From an uncultured Bacilli bacterium (GTDB lineage: Bacteria; Bacillota_I; Bacilli_A; RF39; UBA660): a DNA stretch of 26,346 nucleotides. Positions 1 to 7,006 of the stretch are shown piece after piece. The stretch is taken from assembly GCA_944329255.1 (NCBI GenBank), contig CALVIA010000003.1:1-26346 (forward strand). Direction: 5' to 3'. A program made the position numbers and the translations under genes. Numbering within the stretch: the first letter of the stretch is position 1; every line of letters starts with the position of its first letter. The notes below the pieces were generated by a model that ran no database searches, had not been told where the DNA came from, and worked only from the letters and a program-made list of their open reading frames with translations.

Positions 1-1
1 A

Positions 2-1780
2 TTATTAATTAATAATTTTACAATAAAAACATTATATTATAAAAAAAAAAGCAATATTGATATTAGTGAGGAAATAAATATTGCACTTAAATTAAGTGAA
101 ATATTAAATCTTAATTATGATAATGTAACTGAGTATATGTTAAAAGAATTATGGCTTAAACTTAATTATAGTGATGATAAAATTACAGAGGAAGAATGGA
201 ATAATTTTAAAATGAATAAACTTTCTAATGAAGATATAATTAATTTAAAAATGCAAAGAATAACTTCTGATGAGTTAAAAACTATAAATAAAAAACAAGC
301 TTATATATTTTATTTAATGAATAATGGATATTCATATGAAGAAAAATTAATAAAAAAAGATGTAAGTGAAGAAGAATATGCTATTATAAATGAAAATTTA
401 GATGAGTTTAGTGGTATAATTCCTAAATTAGTTTGGGAAAGAAAGTATTTGTATGGTGATACTTTAAGAGGAATTTTAGGAAATGTATCTTCTATTGAAA
501 CTGGTGTTCCAATGGAATTTAAAGACTATTATTTAAATAGGAATTACAAGTTAACTGATAGAGTAGGTATTAGTGGTTTAGAACTTCAATATGATGATTA
601 TTTAAGAGGACAAAAAGCTGTATATAAAAGTATAAATAATAATTTAGAATTAATAGAAAAAGAAAAAATAGGAAATGATATAATATTGTCAATTGATATA
701 GATTTACAATTGGAAATCGATAAAATTATAGAAAAAGAAATGATAAAAGTAAAAAATGAACCTAATACTGAATATTTTAATAAAGCATTTGCAGTAATTA
801 GTGATCCTAATAGTGGAGAGGTTTTAGCATTGTCTGCAAAAAAAATTGATAAAGGTAAAGTATATGATTATTCTTCATATTTAGCATCATCAGCTTTTAC
901 AGTAGGGTCTGTAATAAAAGGTGCATCAATTTCCGTTGGATATAAAACAAAAGTTATTGATATTGGTACTATATTAAAAGATGAATGTGTTAAATTATTA
1001 AATACTCCTTATAAATGTTCATGGGATAGAAATGGGCTTGGATATATAAATGATGTAAATGCATTAAGATTGTCTTCAAATGTATATCAATTTAAAATTG
1101 CTATGATGGTATCAGGATTTGATTATACACCAAATGGTTATTTTGATTTAAGTAAAGATCCTTTTTCAAAATACAGAAATATGTTTAATTCTTATGGTTT
1201 AGGTGTTAAAACTGGAATTGATCTTCCTTATGAAAGTATTGGTTTAGTAGGGACAAATGATACACCAGGACTTATACTTGATTTTTCAATTGGACAATAT
1301 GATACTTATACCCCACTACAATTGTCACAATATATTAATACTATTGCAAATGATGGGGAAAGATTAAAATTAAATTTAGTAAAGCAAATTGAAAACAATG
1401 GAGAAATAATTTATGAATATAAAAAAGAAATATTAAATAAAGTAGATTTAGATAAAAAATATATTGATAGAATAAAAGAGGGTTTTAAAAGTGTTTTATC
1501 ATATAATGGAACTGGATATGGTTATATTGACTTAAAATATAACCCTGCAGGCAAAACAGGAACATCTCAAAGTTTTTTTGATAGTGATTATGACGGATAT
1601 ATAGATAAAGAAACGATCTCTTCTACTTTTGCAGGATTTGCTCCTTATGATGACCCTAAAATGAGTGTTGTTGTTGTAACTCCTGATGTAAGTCATATAT
1701 ATGGTGCAAATTATTTGTCTACGTTAAATAAACGTATTAGTAATCAAATTAGTAAAAAATACTTTGAATTTTATAAATAA
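2..1780 (+). CDS. Class B penicillin-binding protein 2, transpeptidase (5' end cut by window)
   Basis: D,D-transpeptidase that cross-links peptidoglycan outside the membrane, probably the elongation-type PBP2. The reading frame is open from base 2 with no stop, so the gene begins before the window; the ATG at 137 is internal. The visible 592 residues hold the end of the pedestal/dimerisation domain and then the transpeptidase domain. Its three active-site motifs are present: SVIK (nucleophile Ser, codon at 908), SSN (1073-1081) and KTG (1553-1561). Just after KTG is an acidic loop D-S-D-Y-D-G-Y-I-D-K-E that resembles a calcium-binding EF-hand loop. The N-terminal membrane anchor lies outside the window. 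A PBP2 gene followed by rpmG is a common order in Bacilli, which favours PBP2 over the division enzyme or SpoVD, but the fragment alone cannot decide. Confidence 0.93.
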   Translation, partial: LLINNFTIKTLYYKKKSNIDISEEINIALKLSEILNLNYDNVTEYMLKELWLKLNYSDDKITEEEWNNFKMNKLSNEDIINLKMQRITSDELKTINKKQAYIFYLMNNGYSYEEKLIKKDVSEEEYAIINENLDEFSGIIPKLVWERKYLYGDTLRGILGNVSSIETGVPMEFKDYYLNRNYKLTDRVGISGLELQYDDYLRGQKAVYKSINNNLELIEKEKIGNDIILSIDIDLQLEIDKIIEKEMIKVKNEPNTEYFNKAFAVISDPNSGEVLALSAKKIDKGKVYDYSSYLASSAFTVGSVIKGASISVGYKTKVIDIGTILKDECVKLLNTPYKCSWDRNGLGYINDVNALRLSSNVYQFKIAMMVSGFDYTPNGYFDLSKDPFSKYRNMFNSYGLGVKTGIDLPYESIGLVGTNDTPGLILDFSIGQYDTYTPLQLSQYINTIANDGERLKLNLVKQIENNGEIIYEYKKEILNKVDLDKKYIDRIKEGFKSVLSYNGTGYGYIDLKYNPAGKTGTSQSFFDSDYDGYIDKETISSTFAGFAPYDDPKMSVVVVTPDVSHIYGANYLSTLNKRISNQISKKYFEFYK

Positions 1781-1791
1781 TTTGATATAAT
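1763..1791 (+). promoter_or_regulatory. SigA-type promoter for rpmG-efp
   Basis: TTTGAA (1763-1768), 17-base spacer, TATAAT (1786-1791). The -35 lies in the last codons of the PBP gene. The predicted start near 1798 leaves a leader of about 23 bases before rpmG. Confidence 0.55.
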
Positions 1792-1820
1792 ATAAAAGAT
1801 TGAAAGAAGGAGTGTGTTTT

Positions 1821-1985
1821 ATGGCAAAAGCTGGTAATAGAGAAAGAATTACTTTAGTATGTACAGAATGTAATGAAGAAAACTATAGAACAGTAAAAAA
1901 TAAAAAAAATAATACTGAAAGATTAGAATTAAATAAATATTGCCCAAGATGTAATAAATCAACTAAACATAAAGAGAAAAAATAG
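1821..1985 (+). CDS. rpmG: 50S ribosomal protein L33, zinc-binding type
   Basis: Small protein of the large ribosomal subunit, 54 residues, a normal length for L33. Two CxxC pairs (CTEC near residues 17-20 and CPRC near 41-44) form the zinc ribbon of the C+ paralogue. The N-terminus (MAKAGNRERITLVC) and the basic C-terminus fit the family. The start is set at ATG 1821 because GAAGGAG lies about 9 bases before it; a TTG at 1800 is in frame but would place this Shine-Dalgarno inside the gene. It has its own promoter in the short gap after the PBP gene, is followed 15 bases later by efp, and is probably co-transcribed with it. It ends in TAG, one of only two genes here that do. Confidence 0.96.
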   Translation: MAKAGNRERITLVCTECNEENYRTVKNKKNNTERLELNKYCPRCNKSTKHKEKK

Positions 1986-2000
1986 TTAGGGGGAATTTAA

Positions 2001-2558
2001 ATGGTAAATGTAAATGATATTAAAAATGGTATGACTATTGAAGTTGATGGAAATATTTATACTATTTTAGAGTTTCAACATGTTAAACCTGGAAAGGGTG
2101 CTGCATTTGTAAAAATGAAATTAAAAAATTTAAGAACTGGTTCAATAATAGAACAAACTTTTAATTCAAGCACTAAAGTTGGCAAAGCAATGATAGAGAA
2201 AAAAACAATGCAGTATTTATATAATAATGGTGATAATTACGTATTTATGGATATGGGGGATTATTCTCAAATTGAATTGCCTTTATCTCAAATAAAAGAT
2301 GAAAGTAAATTTTTAACAGAAAATTCTGAAGTTAGTATAATGTATTATAATTCTGAAATGCTTGGAGTAAATTTACCTGAAAAAGTAGAATTACAAGTTG
2401 TTAAAACAGAACCTGGAATAAAAGGAAATACTGCTACTACAGCAACTAAAGAGGCAGAATTAAATACAGGATTAGTTATAAGAGTACCGTTATTTATAGA
2501 TGAAGGAGATATTGTTATAGTATCTACTAGTGATGGTAAATATGTATCAAGGAAGTAA
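2001..2558 (+). CDS. efp: Translation elongation factor P
   Basis: EF-P binds the ribosome between the P and E sites and relieves stalling at polyproline stretches. The length of 185 residues is standard and the three beta-barrel domains (KOW-like, then two OB-like) are all covered. The conserved loop KPGKGAA carries the tip lysine, Lys32, which is modified in many bacteria (5-aminopentanol in Bacillus). ATG 2001 follows a strong TTAGGGGG Shine-Dalgarno. No modification enzyme gene is visible nearby. A terminator hairpin overlaps the stop codon. In Bacillus, efp lies just upstream of the spoIIIA operon; here only spoIIIAH follows, see the next gene. Confidence 0.97.
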   Translation: MVNVNDIKNGMTIEVDGNIYTILEFQHVKPGKGAAFVKMKLKNLRTGSIIEQTFNSSTKVGKAMIEKKTMQYLYNNGDNYVFMDMGDYSQIELPLSQIKDESKFLTENSEVSIMYYNSEMLGVNLPEKVELQVVKTEPGIKGNTATTATKEAELNTGLVIRVPLFIDEGDIVIVSTSDGKYVSRK

Positions 2559-2574
2559 TTTACTTCTTTTTTTT
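2552..2574 (+). terminator. Rho-independent terminator after efp
   Basis: Stem GAAGTA/TACTTC with a 3-base loop (2552-2566) followed by eight T. The efp stop codon (2556-2558) lies inside the hairpin. Confidence 0.75.
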
Positions 2575-2625
2575 GTAATATTTTAATAAATATTTAATAT
2601 TATATTATAGAAAGTGGAGGACTCT

Positions 2626-3111
2626 ATGATTAACAAACAAAAATTATGGTTTTTAACTTTATTTAGTTTAATTTTAGTATTAAGTGTTTATTATGTAACA
2701 ATGCCAAATGATTTATTAGAAATTAAAAATAATGAAATTGATGATTCAATTGTTGTTTCTGAAATATCTAGTGATAGCATTTCTGTATTAAGAAATTTAA
2801 GTGATGAAAGTAGATATGAAGAAATGGAAGAATTAAGAATGATTTTAACAAATATAGATTCAACAATTGAAGAGAAGAATAATGCATATGAGCAATTAAA
2901 ATTAATTGAAGAAGAAAAAAGTAAAGAAACAGAGATTGAAAACAAAATAAAAAGTAAATTTAATTTAAATTCATACGTTGAAATAAAAAATACACAGGTG
3001 AAGGTTGTAATAGATGCATCTGAACATTCATATGAGCTTGCAAATAGTATTATAAATTCAGTACAAGAAGAATTTGAAAGTAAAATGTATATTAGCGTTA
3101 AATTTCAATGA
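2626..3111 (+). CDS. spoIIIAH: Stage III sporulation protein AH-like
   Basis: In spore formers SpoIIIAH sits in the mother-cell membrane around the forespore and binds SpoIIQ across the gap, forming part of the engulfment zipper and the feeding-tube channel. This 161-residue protein has the family's layout: a short basic N-terminus, one membrane segment (about residues 7-24), an acidic helical linker (about 50-105), and a C-terminal FliF/YscJ-like domain (about 105-161, with the pattern IKNTQVKVVIDASEH...ANSIINSVQEEF). The start is ATG 2626, 7 bases after GTGGAGG; GTG 2614 overlaps that Shine-Dalgarno and is rejected. It lies directly downstream of efp, as in the Bacillus efp-spoIIIA locus, but spoIIIAA to AG are absent here. 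It ends in TGA immediately followed by TAA. The call rests on pattern recognition of a short, divergent family. Confidence 0.82.
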   Translation: MINKQKLWFLTLFSLILVLSVYYVTMPNDLLEIKNNEIDDSIVVSEISSDSISVLRNLSDESRYEEMEELRMILTNIDSTIEEKNNAYEQLKLIEEEKSKETEIENKIKSKFNLNSYVEIKNTQVKVVIDASEHSYELANSIINSVQEEFESKMYISVKFQ

Positions 3112-3120
3112 TAATTTATT

Positions 3121-3146
3121 GAATAGTCATATGATTATTCTTTTTT
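3121..3146 (+). terminator. Terminator after spoIIIAH
   Basis: Inverted repeat of GAATAGTCAT with ATGATTATTC (one G-T pair) followed by six T. Confidence 0.75.
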
Positions 3147-3243
3147 GTTAATTTTTACCAATATTAGTACCAATAATTGTTAACATATATTTTGATAATA
3201 TGAGAATAATAATAATGTAGCCCTAAAAAAGGAGATGTTATTA

Positions 3244-4236
3244 GTGTTTTTTAAAAGGAAATTAGGTTTATTAGTTATTGGTTTGTTATTAATTTTTCCT
3301 ATATCTACATTTGCTTATTCTTCGCATATAATTGCATCTGGTAAAAATATTGGTATTGAAATTAAATCTGATGGAATTATGGTTGTAGGGCTATATAATA
3401 TAGATGGTTTTTCTCCTGGAAATGATGCTAATATACATCTAGGAGATAGAATTATTAAAATTAATGATAATAAAGTTAATGATATTAATGAGATGATTGA
3501 CGAAATTAATAATAGAATAGATGAAAATAGTATTAAAATTTCTTTTATTAGAAATAATAAGGAATATGATACTACTTTAAAATTAGTTTTTGATGATGGA
3601 ATATACAAGACTGGACTCTATGTTAAGGATACAATCAATGGTGTTGGAACACTTACATTTATAGATCCAGGAACTAAGATGTATGGTGCATTAGGACATG
3701 AAATTATAGATAAAAATACTTCTTTGAAAGTTGAAATAAAAGATGGTAAAATATATAAATCCGATGTAGTAAGTATTACTAAGAGTAGTGATGGAAGCCC
3801 TGGACAAAAAAATGCTAAATATGATTCTAATGTAGTATATGGTTCTATTGAAAAGAATACATCTAGTGGTATATTTGGTCTTTATGAAGATGAAATAAAC
3901 TCTAGTGATAATTTGTATAAAGTTGCTAGTGTTGATGAAATTGAACTAGGTAGTGCTAAAATTCTTTCTGTAATTGAAAATAATGAAATAAAAGAGTATG
4001 AAATAGAAATTACTAAAATAAATGATTCTTCATCTGTTAAAAATATTTCATTTAATATTGTTGATGAAACATTACTTGATAAAACAGGTGGAATTGTTCA
4101 AGGAATGAGTGGATCTCCAATTATTCAAAATAATATGATTATTGGAGCAGTAACACACGTTGTTGTAGACGATGTTACAAAAGGGTATGGAATATATATA
4201 ACAAATATGTTAGAAGAAATGGAAAAAGAAAAGTAA
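3244..4236 (+). CDS. spoIVB: SpoIVB-like PDZ serine peptidase (family S55)
   Basis: In spore formers SpoIVB is secreted by the forespore into the intermembrane space and cleaves SpoIVFA, triggering pro-SigmaK processing. The protein has 330 residues: a signal/anchor segment (about 4-25), a PDZ domain (about 45-125, with the ligand-site region around HLGDRIIKIND), and an S55 peptidase domain. A His in GALGHEI (152), an Asp (274) and the Ser of GMSGSP (289) fit the published catalytic triad; the Asp-Ser spacing of 15 matches Bacillus (Asp363/Ser378). The GTG start at 3244 is chosen because AAGGAG lies 9 bases before it; the ATG at 3235 directly abuts that Shine-Dalgarno. It stands alone between two terminators, next to spoIIIAH rather than beside recN/spo0A as in Bacillus. 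It appears intact. Confidence 0.93.
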   Translation: MFFKRKLGLLVIGLLLIFPISTFAYSSHIIASGKNIGIEIKSDGIMVVGLYNIDGFSPGNDANIHLGDRIIKINDNKVNDINEMIDEINNRIDENSIKISFIRNNKEYDTTLKLVFDDGIYKTGLYVKDTINGVGTLTFIDPGTKMYGALGHEIIDKNTSLKVEIKDGKIYKSDVVSITKSSDGSPGQKNAKYDSNVVYGSIEKNTSSGIFGLYEDEINSSDNLYKVASVDEIELGSAKILSVIENNEIKEYEIEITKINDSSSVKNISFNIVDETLLDKTGGIVQGMSGSPIIQNNMIIGAVTHVVVDDVTKGYGIYITNMLEEMEKEK

Positions 4237-4252
4237 TATTTACTTTTCTTTT
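4228..4252 (+). terminator. Terminator after spoIVB
   Basis: Stem GAAAAGTAA/TTACTTTTC with loop TAT, extendable by A-T pairs, then TTTT. The spoIVB stop codon (4234-4236) is in the stem. Confidence 0.75.
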
Positions 4253-4266
4253 ATTTATGTTATAAT
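4239..4266 (+). promoter_or_regulatory. SigA-type promoter for the 4291 gene
   Basis: TTTACT (4239-4244), 16-base spacer, TATAAT (4261-4266). The -35 lies in the 3' arm of the spoIVB terminator. Confidence 0.45.
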
Positions 4267-4290
4267 ATGATATACCTTTGGGAGGATTAT

Positions 4291-4935
4291 ATGGAATATT
4301 TAACTGAATTAAAAAATAGGTTAGAAGAAATTAAAAAAATAAAAGTTTTAAATAAATCTAATAAAGAACTATTTGAAAAAAATACTACAAAAAAATTATT
4401 ATTAGAAGAAAAAATAGAAAAATTAGAATTGCAAATTATAGATTTAGGTGCGGATTTAAATAATATTATTAAAAGCTTTATAAAAAAATATTGCTTAATT
4501 TCTTCAAATATTATTTGGACTTTTGGATTTTTATATTTAATTGCGTCTTCTCCATATATTTTTGTTGGAAAAGAAATTGTATCTATAATCATATATTTAT
4601 TAGCTACTTTTTCAACAACTCAAATATTATCTTTAGTTTCTTATGATTTATTTTTTAACAAAATAGATCAATATTTTTTAGAAAATAATGATGTATATAG
4701 AAACAAACACACTAAATTGTTTGATCTAATTAATGAAAAAAATGAAAAAAATAATGAATTAAAAGTAGTAACAAGAAATTCTTCATATTATTTTATGTTG
4801 TATAAAAATGGTTATGAAAAAGCAAATGAACTTACTGAAAATTTATTTGATTTTCAAATTAAATATGTTGAAAAAGAATCAAATAATAAAAAAATAGATG
4901 AATCTAAAGATAAAACTAAAATTAAAAAGTTCTAA
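4291..4935 (+). CDS. Coiled-coil protein with two membrane segments, unknown function
   Basis: I do not recognise this gene. The 214 residues start with a charged, Leu/Ile-spaced helix likely to form a coiled coil (about 1-60). Two hydrophobic segments follow (about 69-91 and 95-121), then a charged helical C-terminus that ends in a Lys/Asp-rich tail. The expected topology is both ends on the same side, probably cytoplasmic, with a very short outer loop. ATG 4291 follows GGGAGGA at good distance; an in-frame ATG at 4267 would put the Shine-Dalgarno inside the gene and lies on the -10 side of a likely promoter. It has its own promoter and a terminator shared with the convergent permease gene. 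Nothing ties it to a pathway. It could be a membrane-shaping or septation-associated protein, but that is a guess. Confidence 0.7.
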   Translation: MEYLTELKNRLEEIKKIKVLNKSNKELFEKNTTKKLLLEEKIEKLELQIIDLGADLNNIIKSFIKKYCLISSNIIWTFGFLYLIASSPYIFVGKEIVSIIIYLLATFSTTQILSLVSYDLFFNKIDQYFLENNDVYRNKHTKLFDLINEKNEKNNELKVVTRNSSYYFMLYKNGYEKANELTENLFDFQIKYVEKESNNKKIDESKDKTKIKKF

Positions 4936-4951
4936 TTAGTTAGAACTTTTT
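4924..4951. terminator. Bidirectional terminator between convergent genes
   Basis: AAAAAGTTCTA (4924-4934) pairs with TAGAACTTTTT (4941-4951), giving a U-tract on either strand. The stop codons of both flanking genes (4933-4935 on + and 4936-4938 on -) lie in the hairpin. Confidence 0.85.
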
Positions 4952-6183
4952 AATTTAACTGGTTTTTTTGTTGTTTCATCGATATATTTTAAATCTAAAT
5001 AATCATCATCATTATAAGGTAATTCTCTTTTAGATAGGTATTTATCTGCATTATATTTGATAAAGTGATATATTATTGCAAATACTGGTACTCCTAAAAT
5101 CATTCCAATAAATCCAAATAAATCTCCAAAAACAATTATTGCAAATAATACCCAAAAACCGGAAATTCCTGTTATGTCTCCAACTATTTTAGGCTCAAGT
5201 ATATTTCCTTCTATTTGTTGTAAAATAATTATTAATATTGTGAAATATAGTGCTTGAATTGGGCTAACCATTGCAATCAATATTACTCCTGGAACCCAAC
5301 CAATAATTGGTCCAAAGAATGGAATAATATTTGTTACAGCTATTATTAAACTAATTAGAAGTGCATATGGCATTTTTAATATAATCATACCTATATAACA
5401 CGCAGTTCCTATAATTAATGATGTAAATAATTTTCCTTTTATAAATCCATTAAATATTTTATAACTATACCTTGCGCTATGTAAAATTGAATTTGCTTTA
5501 CTAATACCAAATATTGTATAAATAAATTTTTTTAGGCTTGCAATATATTTATTTTTATATATTAATAAATATACTGAGAATACAATTCCAATTATAAAAT
5601 CTTTTAAAAATATATACATACCATTTAATCCAGTTGTTACATTTGAAAAAATATTTTCCATTGTTGGAAGTAATCCTTCACTCATCCATTCTAATATAGA
5701 TTTTGAAGAATCATTAACTGCATTTAATATAATAGTTTCAAGAGTAGGACTTACTTTTAATATATCTCTTAACCACATTTCTATATTATTAGCATTTATA
5801 GACCATGATTCAATTATTCCTAATATGCTTATCATAAGTCTTGGTATTAAAATATAAAATATAAAAAATAATATTAATAACAATATAATAATTGATAAAA
5901 TTATACTAATTACATTTGATATTTTATTTAATTTTTTTTGATTTTTAATTTTTTTTGATAATAATTTATTAAATACTTTTTTGAAATAATTAAATATTTG
6001 TGTTAATAAAAATGCGATTACTATACCATAAATTAATGGTTTAAGTATAATAAATATTCTTTTAAATATATTTGCTATAAAATCTATTCTTAAAATAAAA
6101 AAATATAATAAAAGACTTGATGCAATTACTGCAAAAGCTACTAACCCCCATTTAAAATAATTATTATTATAAATCTTTTTCAT
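4936..6183 (-). CDS. AI-2E family transporter (PerM/TqsA-like permease)
   Basis: Polytopic membrane protein of 415 residues, the usual length for this family. The known members export autoinducer-2 or act in Na+/H+ or stress physiology; the substrate here cannot be told. Features seen: a hydrophobic N-terminal pair of segments (about 11-33 and 45-65), a third near 92-115, a long non-membrane middle, then a C-terminal bundle with the family-like stretch NIIPFFGPIIGWVPG, a QQIEGNILEPKIVG segment and a final GDLFGFIGMILGVPVFA. ATG 6183 follows GGGGGTAAAAT. It starts 3 bases after a 31-residue membrane peptide gene and is probably translated with it. Confidence 0.92.
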   Translation of the reverse strand: MKKIYNNNYFKWGLVAFAVIASSLLLYFFILRIDFIANIFKRIFIILKPLIYGIVIAFLLTQIFNYFKKVFNKLLSKKIKNQKKLNKISNVISIILSIIILLLILFFIFYILIPRLMISILGIIESWSINANNIEMWLRDILKVSPTLETIILNAVNDSSKSILEWMSEGLLPTMENIFSNVTTGLNGMYIFLKDFIIGIVFSVYLLIYKNKYIASLKKFIYTIFGISKANSILHSARYSYKIFNGFIKGKLFTSLIIGTACYIGMIILKMPYALLISLIIAVTNIIPFFGPIIGWVPGVILIAMVSPIQALYFTILIIILQQIEGNILEPKIVGDITGISGFWVLFAIIVFGDLFGFIGMILGVPVFAIIYHFIKYNADKYLSKRELPYNDDDYLDLKYIDETTKKPVKLKSSN

Positions 6184-6186
6184 ATT

Positions 6187-6282
6187 TTACCCCCATAATA
6201 GTGGAGATATAACTGATAAAACAACACTTGAAACCATTATTATAAGTGCAAACCAAACAAAAACTTTTTTTAATATTTTCAT
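6187..6282 (-). CDS. 31-residue single-pass membrane peptide
   Basis: Short gene with a good Shine-Dalgarno (GAGGTG, 6 bases before ATG). The product begins MKILKKVFVWFALIIMV and ends in LLWG: two or three basic residues, then one membrane segment of about 22 residues, so N-in topology is expected. Its stop codon lies in the Shine-Dalgarno region of the permease gene, 3 bases before that start. This suggests coupled translation and perhaps a physical partner of the permease. It resembles in shape the very small membrane proteins (DUF4044-type) of Firmicutes, with a VVLSVISPL end, but I cannot assign it firmly. Confidence 0.65.
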   Translation of the reverse strand: MKILKKVFVWFALIIMVSSVVLSVISPLLWG

Positions 6283-6359
6283 ATATATCACCTCAAAATA
6301 ATTATAACATAAAGTGTAATAAAATTAAAATAATTTAATATAATTTCATGAGGTGAAAT

Positions 6360-6971
6360 ATGAATAAATTATTTAATATAATTTTTAAGGATTTAAAAAA
6401 AGATAAAAGTATTTACATTTCATTAATTGTAGTATTTATAATTTCATTTTTGTTTGGGCTTTTTTTTATAACCATATTAAAAGATGGTGATAGGCAACAA
6501 CTATCTATACATATTAATAATTACTTTGATTCCATAAAAAACGGAACTTTTATTCCTAATTTAAAAAATAATTTATTAAATAATTATATATTTGATGCGA
6601 TAATTTTTATTTTGGGTTTTTCTATAATTGGAATCCCATTTATTATAATTATGTTATTTTATAAAAGCTTTATTTTATCTTTTACAATTACTTCATTAAT
6701 TTATAACTTTAAGTTTGATGGTATTTTGTTTAGTTTTATTTATGTATTTCCACATTTAATTATAAATCTCTTATCATATTTTTTTATGTGTTATTATTCA
6801 TTTAAACTATGTTTAAACCTTTTTTATAAAGTTATAAATAAATCTTTTATTAATTTTAATAATTATATTAAAAAGTATTTATTTATATTTTTTATAACTG
6901 TTGTTTTGCTTTCTTTTAGTGCTTTATATGAAACATTTATATTACCTTATATTATAAAAATTATTTACTAA
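6360..6971 (+). CDS. spoIIM: Stage II sporulation protein M-like membrane protein
   Basis: In Bacillus, SpoIIM forms the DMP complex with SpoIID and SpoIIP and is needed for septal thinning and engulfment. This protein has 203 residues, close to Bacillus SpoIIM (about 210), and about five membrane segments (near 18-40, 77-100, 103-122, 125-150 and 172-195). The diagnostic core GFSIIGIPFIIIMLFYKSFI, the segment with VFPHLIINL and the C-terminal LSALYETFILPYIIK match the SpoIIM/DUF95 family order. The GAGGTGA Shine-Dalgarno sets ATG 6360. It is transcribed away from the permease pair. The -10 of the mnmA promoter lies just after its stop. No spoIID or spoIIP is in the window. Confidence 0.9.
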   Translation: MNKLFNIIFKDLKKDKSIYISLIVVFIISFLFGLFFITILKDGDRQQLSIHINNYFDSIKNGTFIPNLKNNLLNNYIFDAIIFILGFSIIGIPFIIIMLFYKSFILSFTITSLIYNFKFDGILFSFIYVFPHLIINLLSYFFMCYYSFKLCLNLFYKVINKSFINFNNYIKKYLFIFFITVVLLSFSALYETFILPYIIKIIY

Positions 6972-6991
6972 TTAAAAAAATAATGTATAAT
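6964..6991 (+). promoter_or_regulatory. SigA-type promoter for mnmA
   Basis: TTTACT (6964-6969), 16-base spacer, TATAAT (6986-6991). The -35 overlaps the spoIIM stop codon. The leader would be very short (about 10 bases). Confidence 0.45.
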
Positions 6992-7006
6992 AAAATTGGT
7001 GATATT

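Noticed and set aside
137..139. ATG as start of the penicillin-binding protein
   Set aside because: The frame is open back to base 2 with coding-like residues and no Shine-Dalgarno precedes 137, so the gene starts outside the window.
1800..1820. Upstream TTG start for rpmG
   Set aside because: It would include the Shine-Dalgarno; L33 proteins begin at the MAKAGNRER position.
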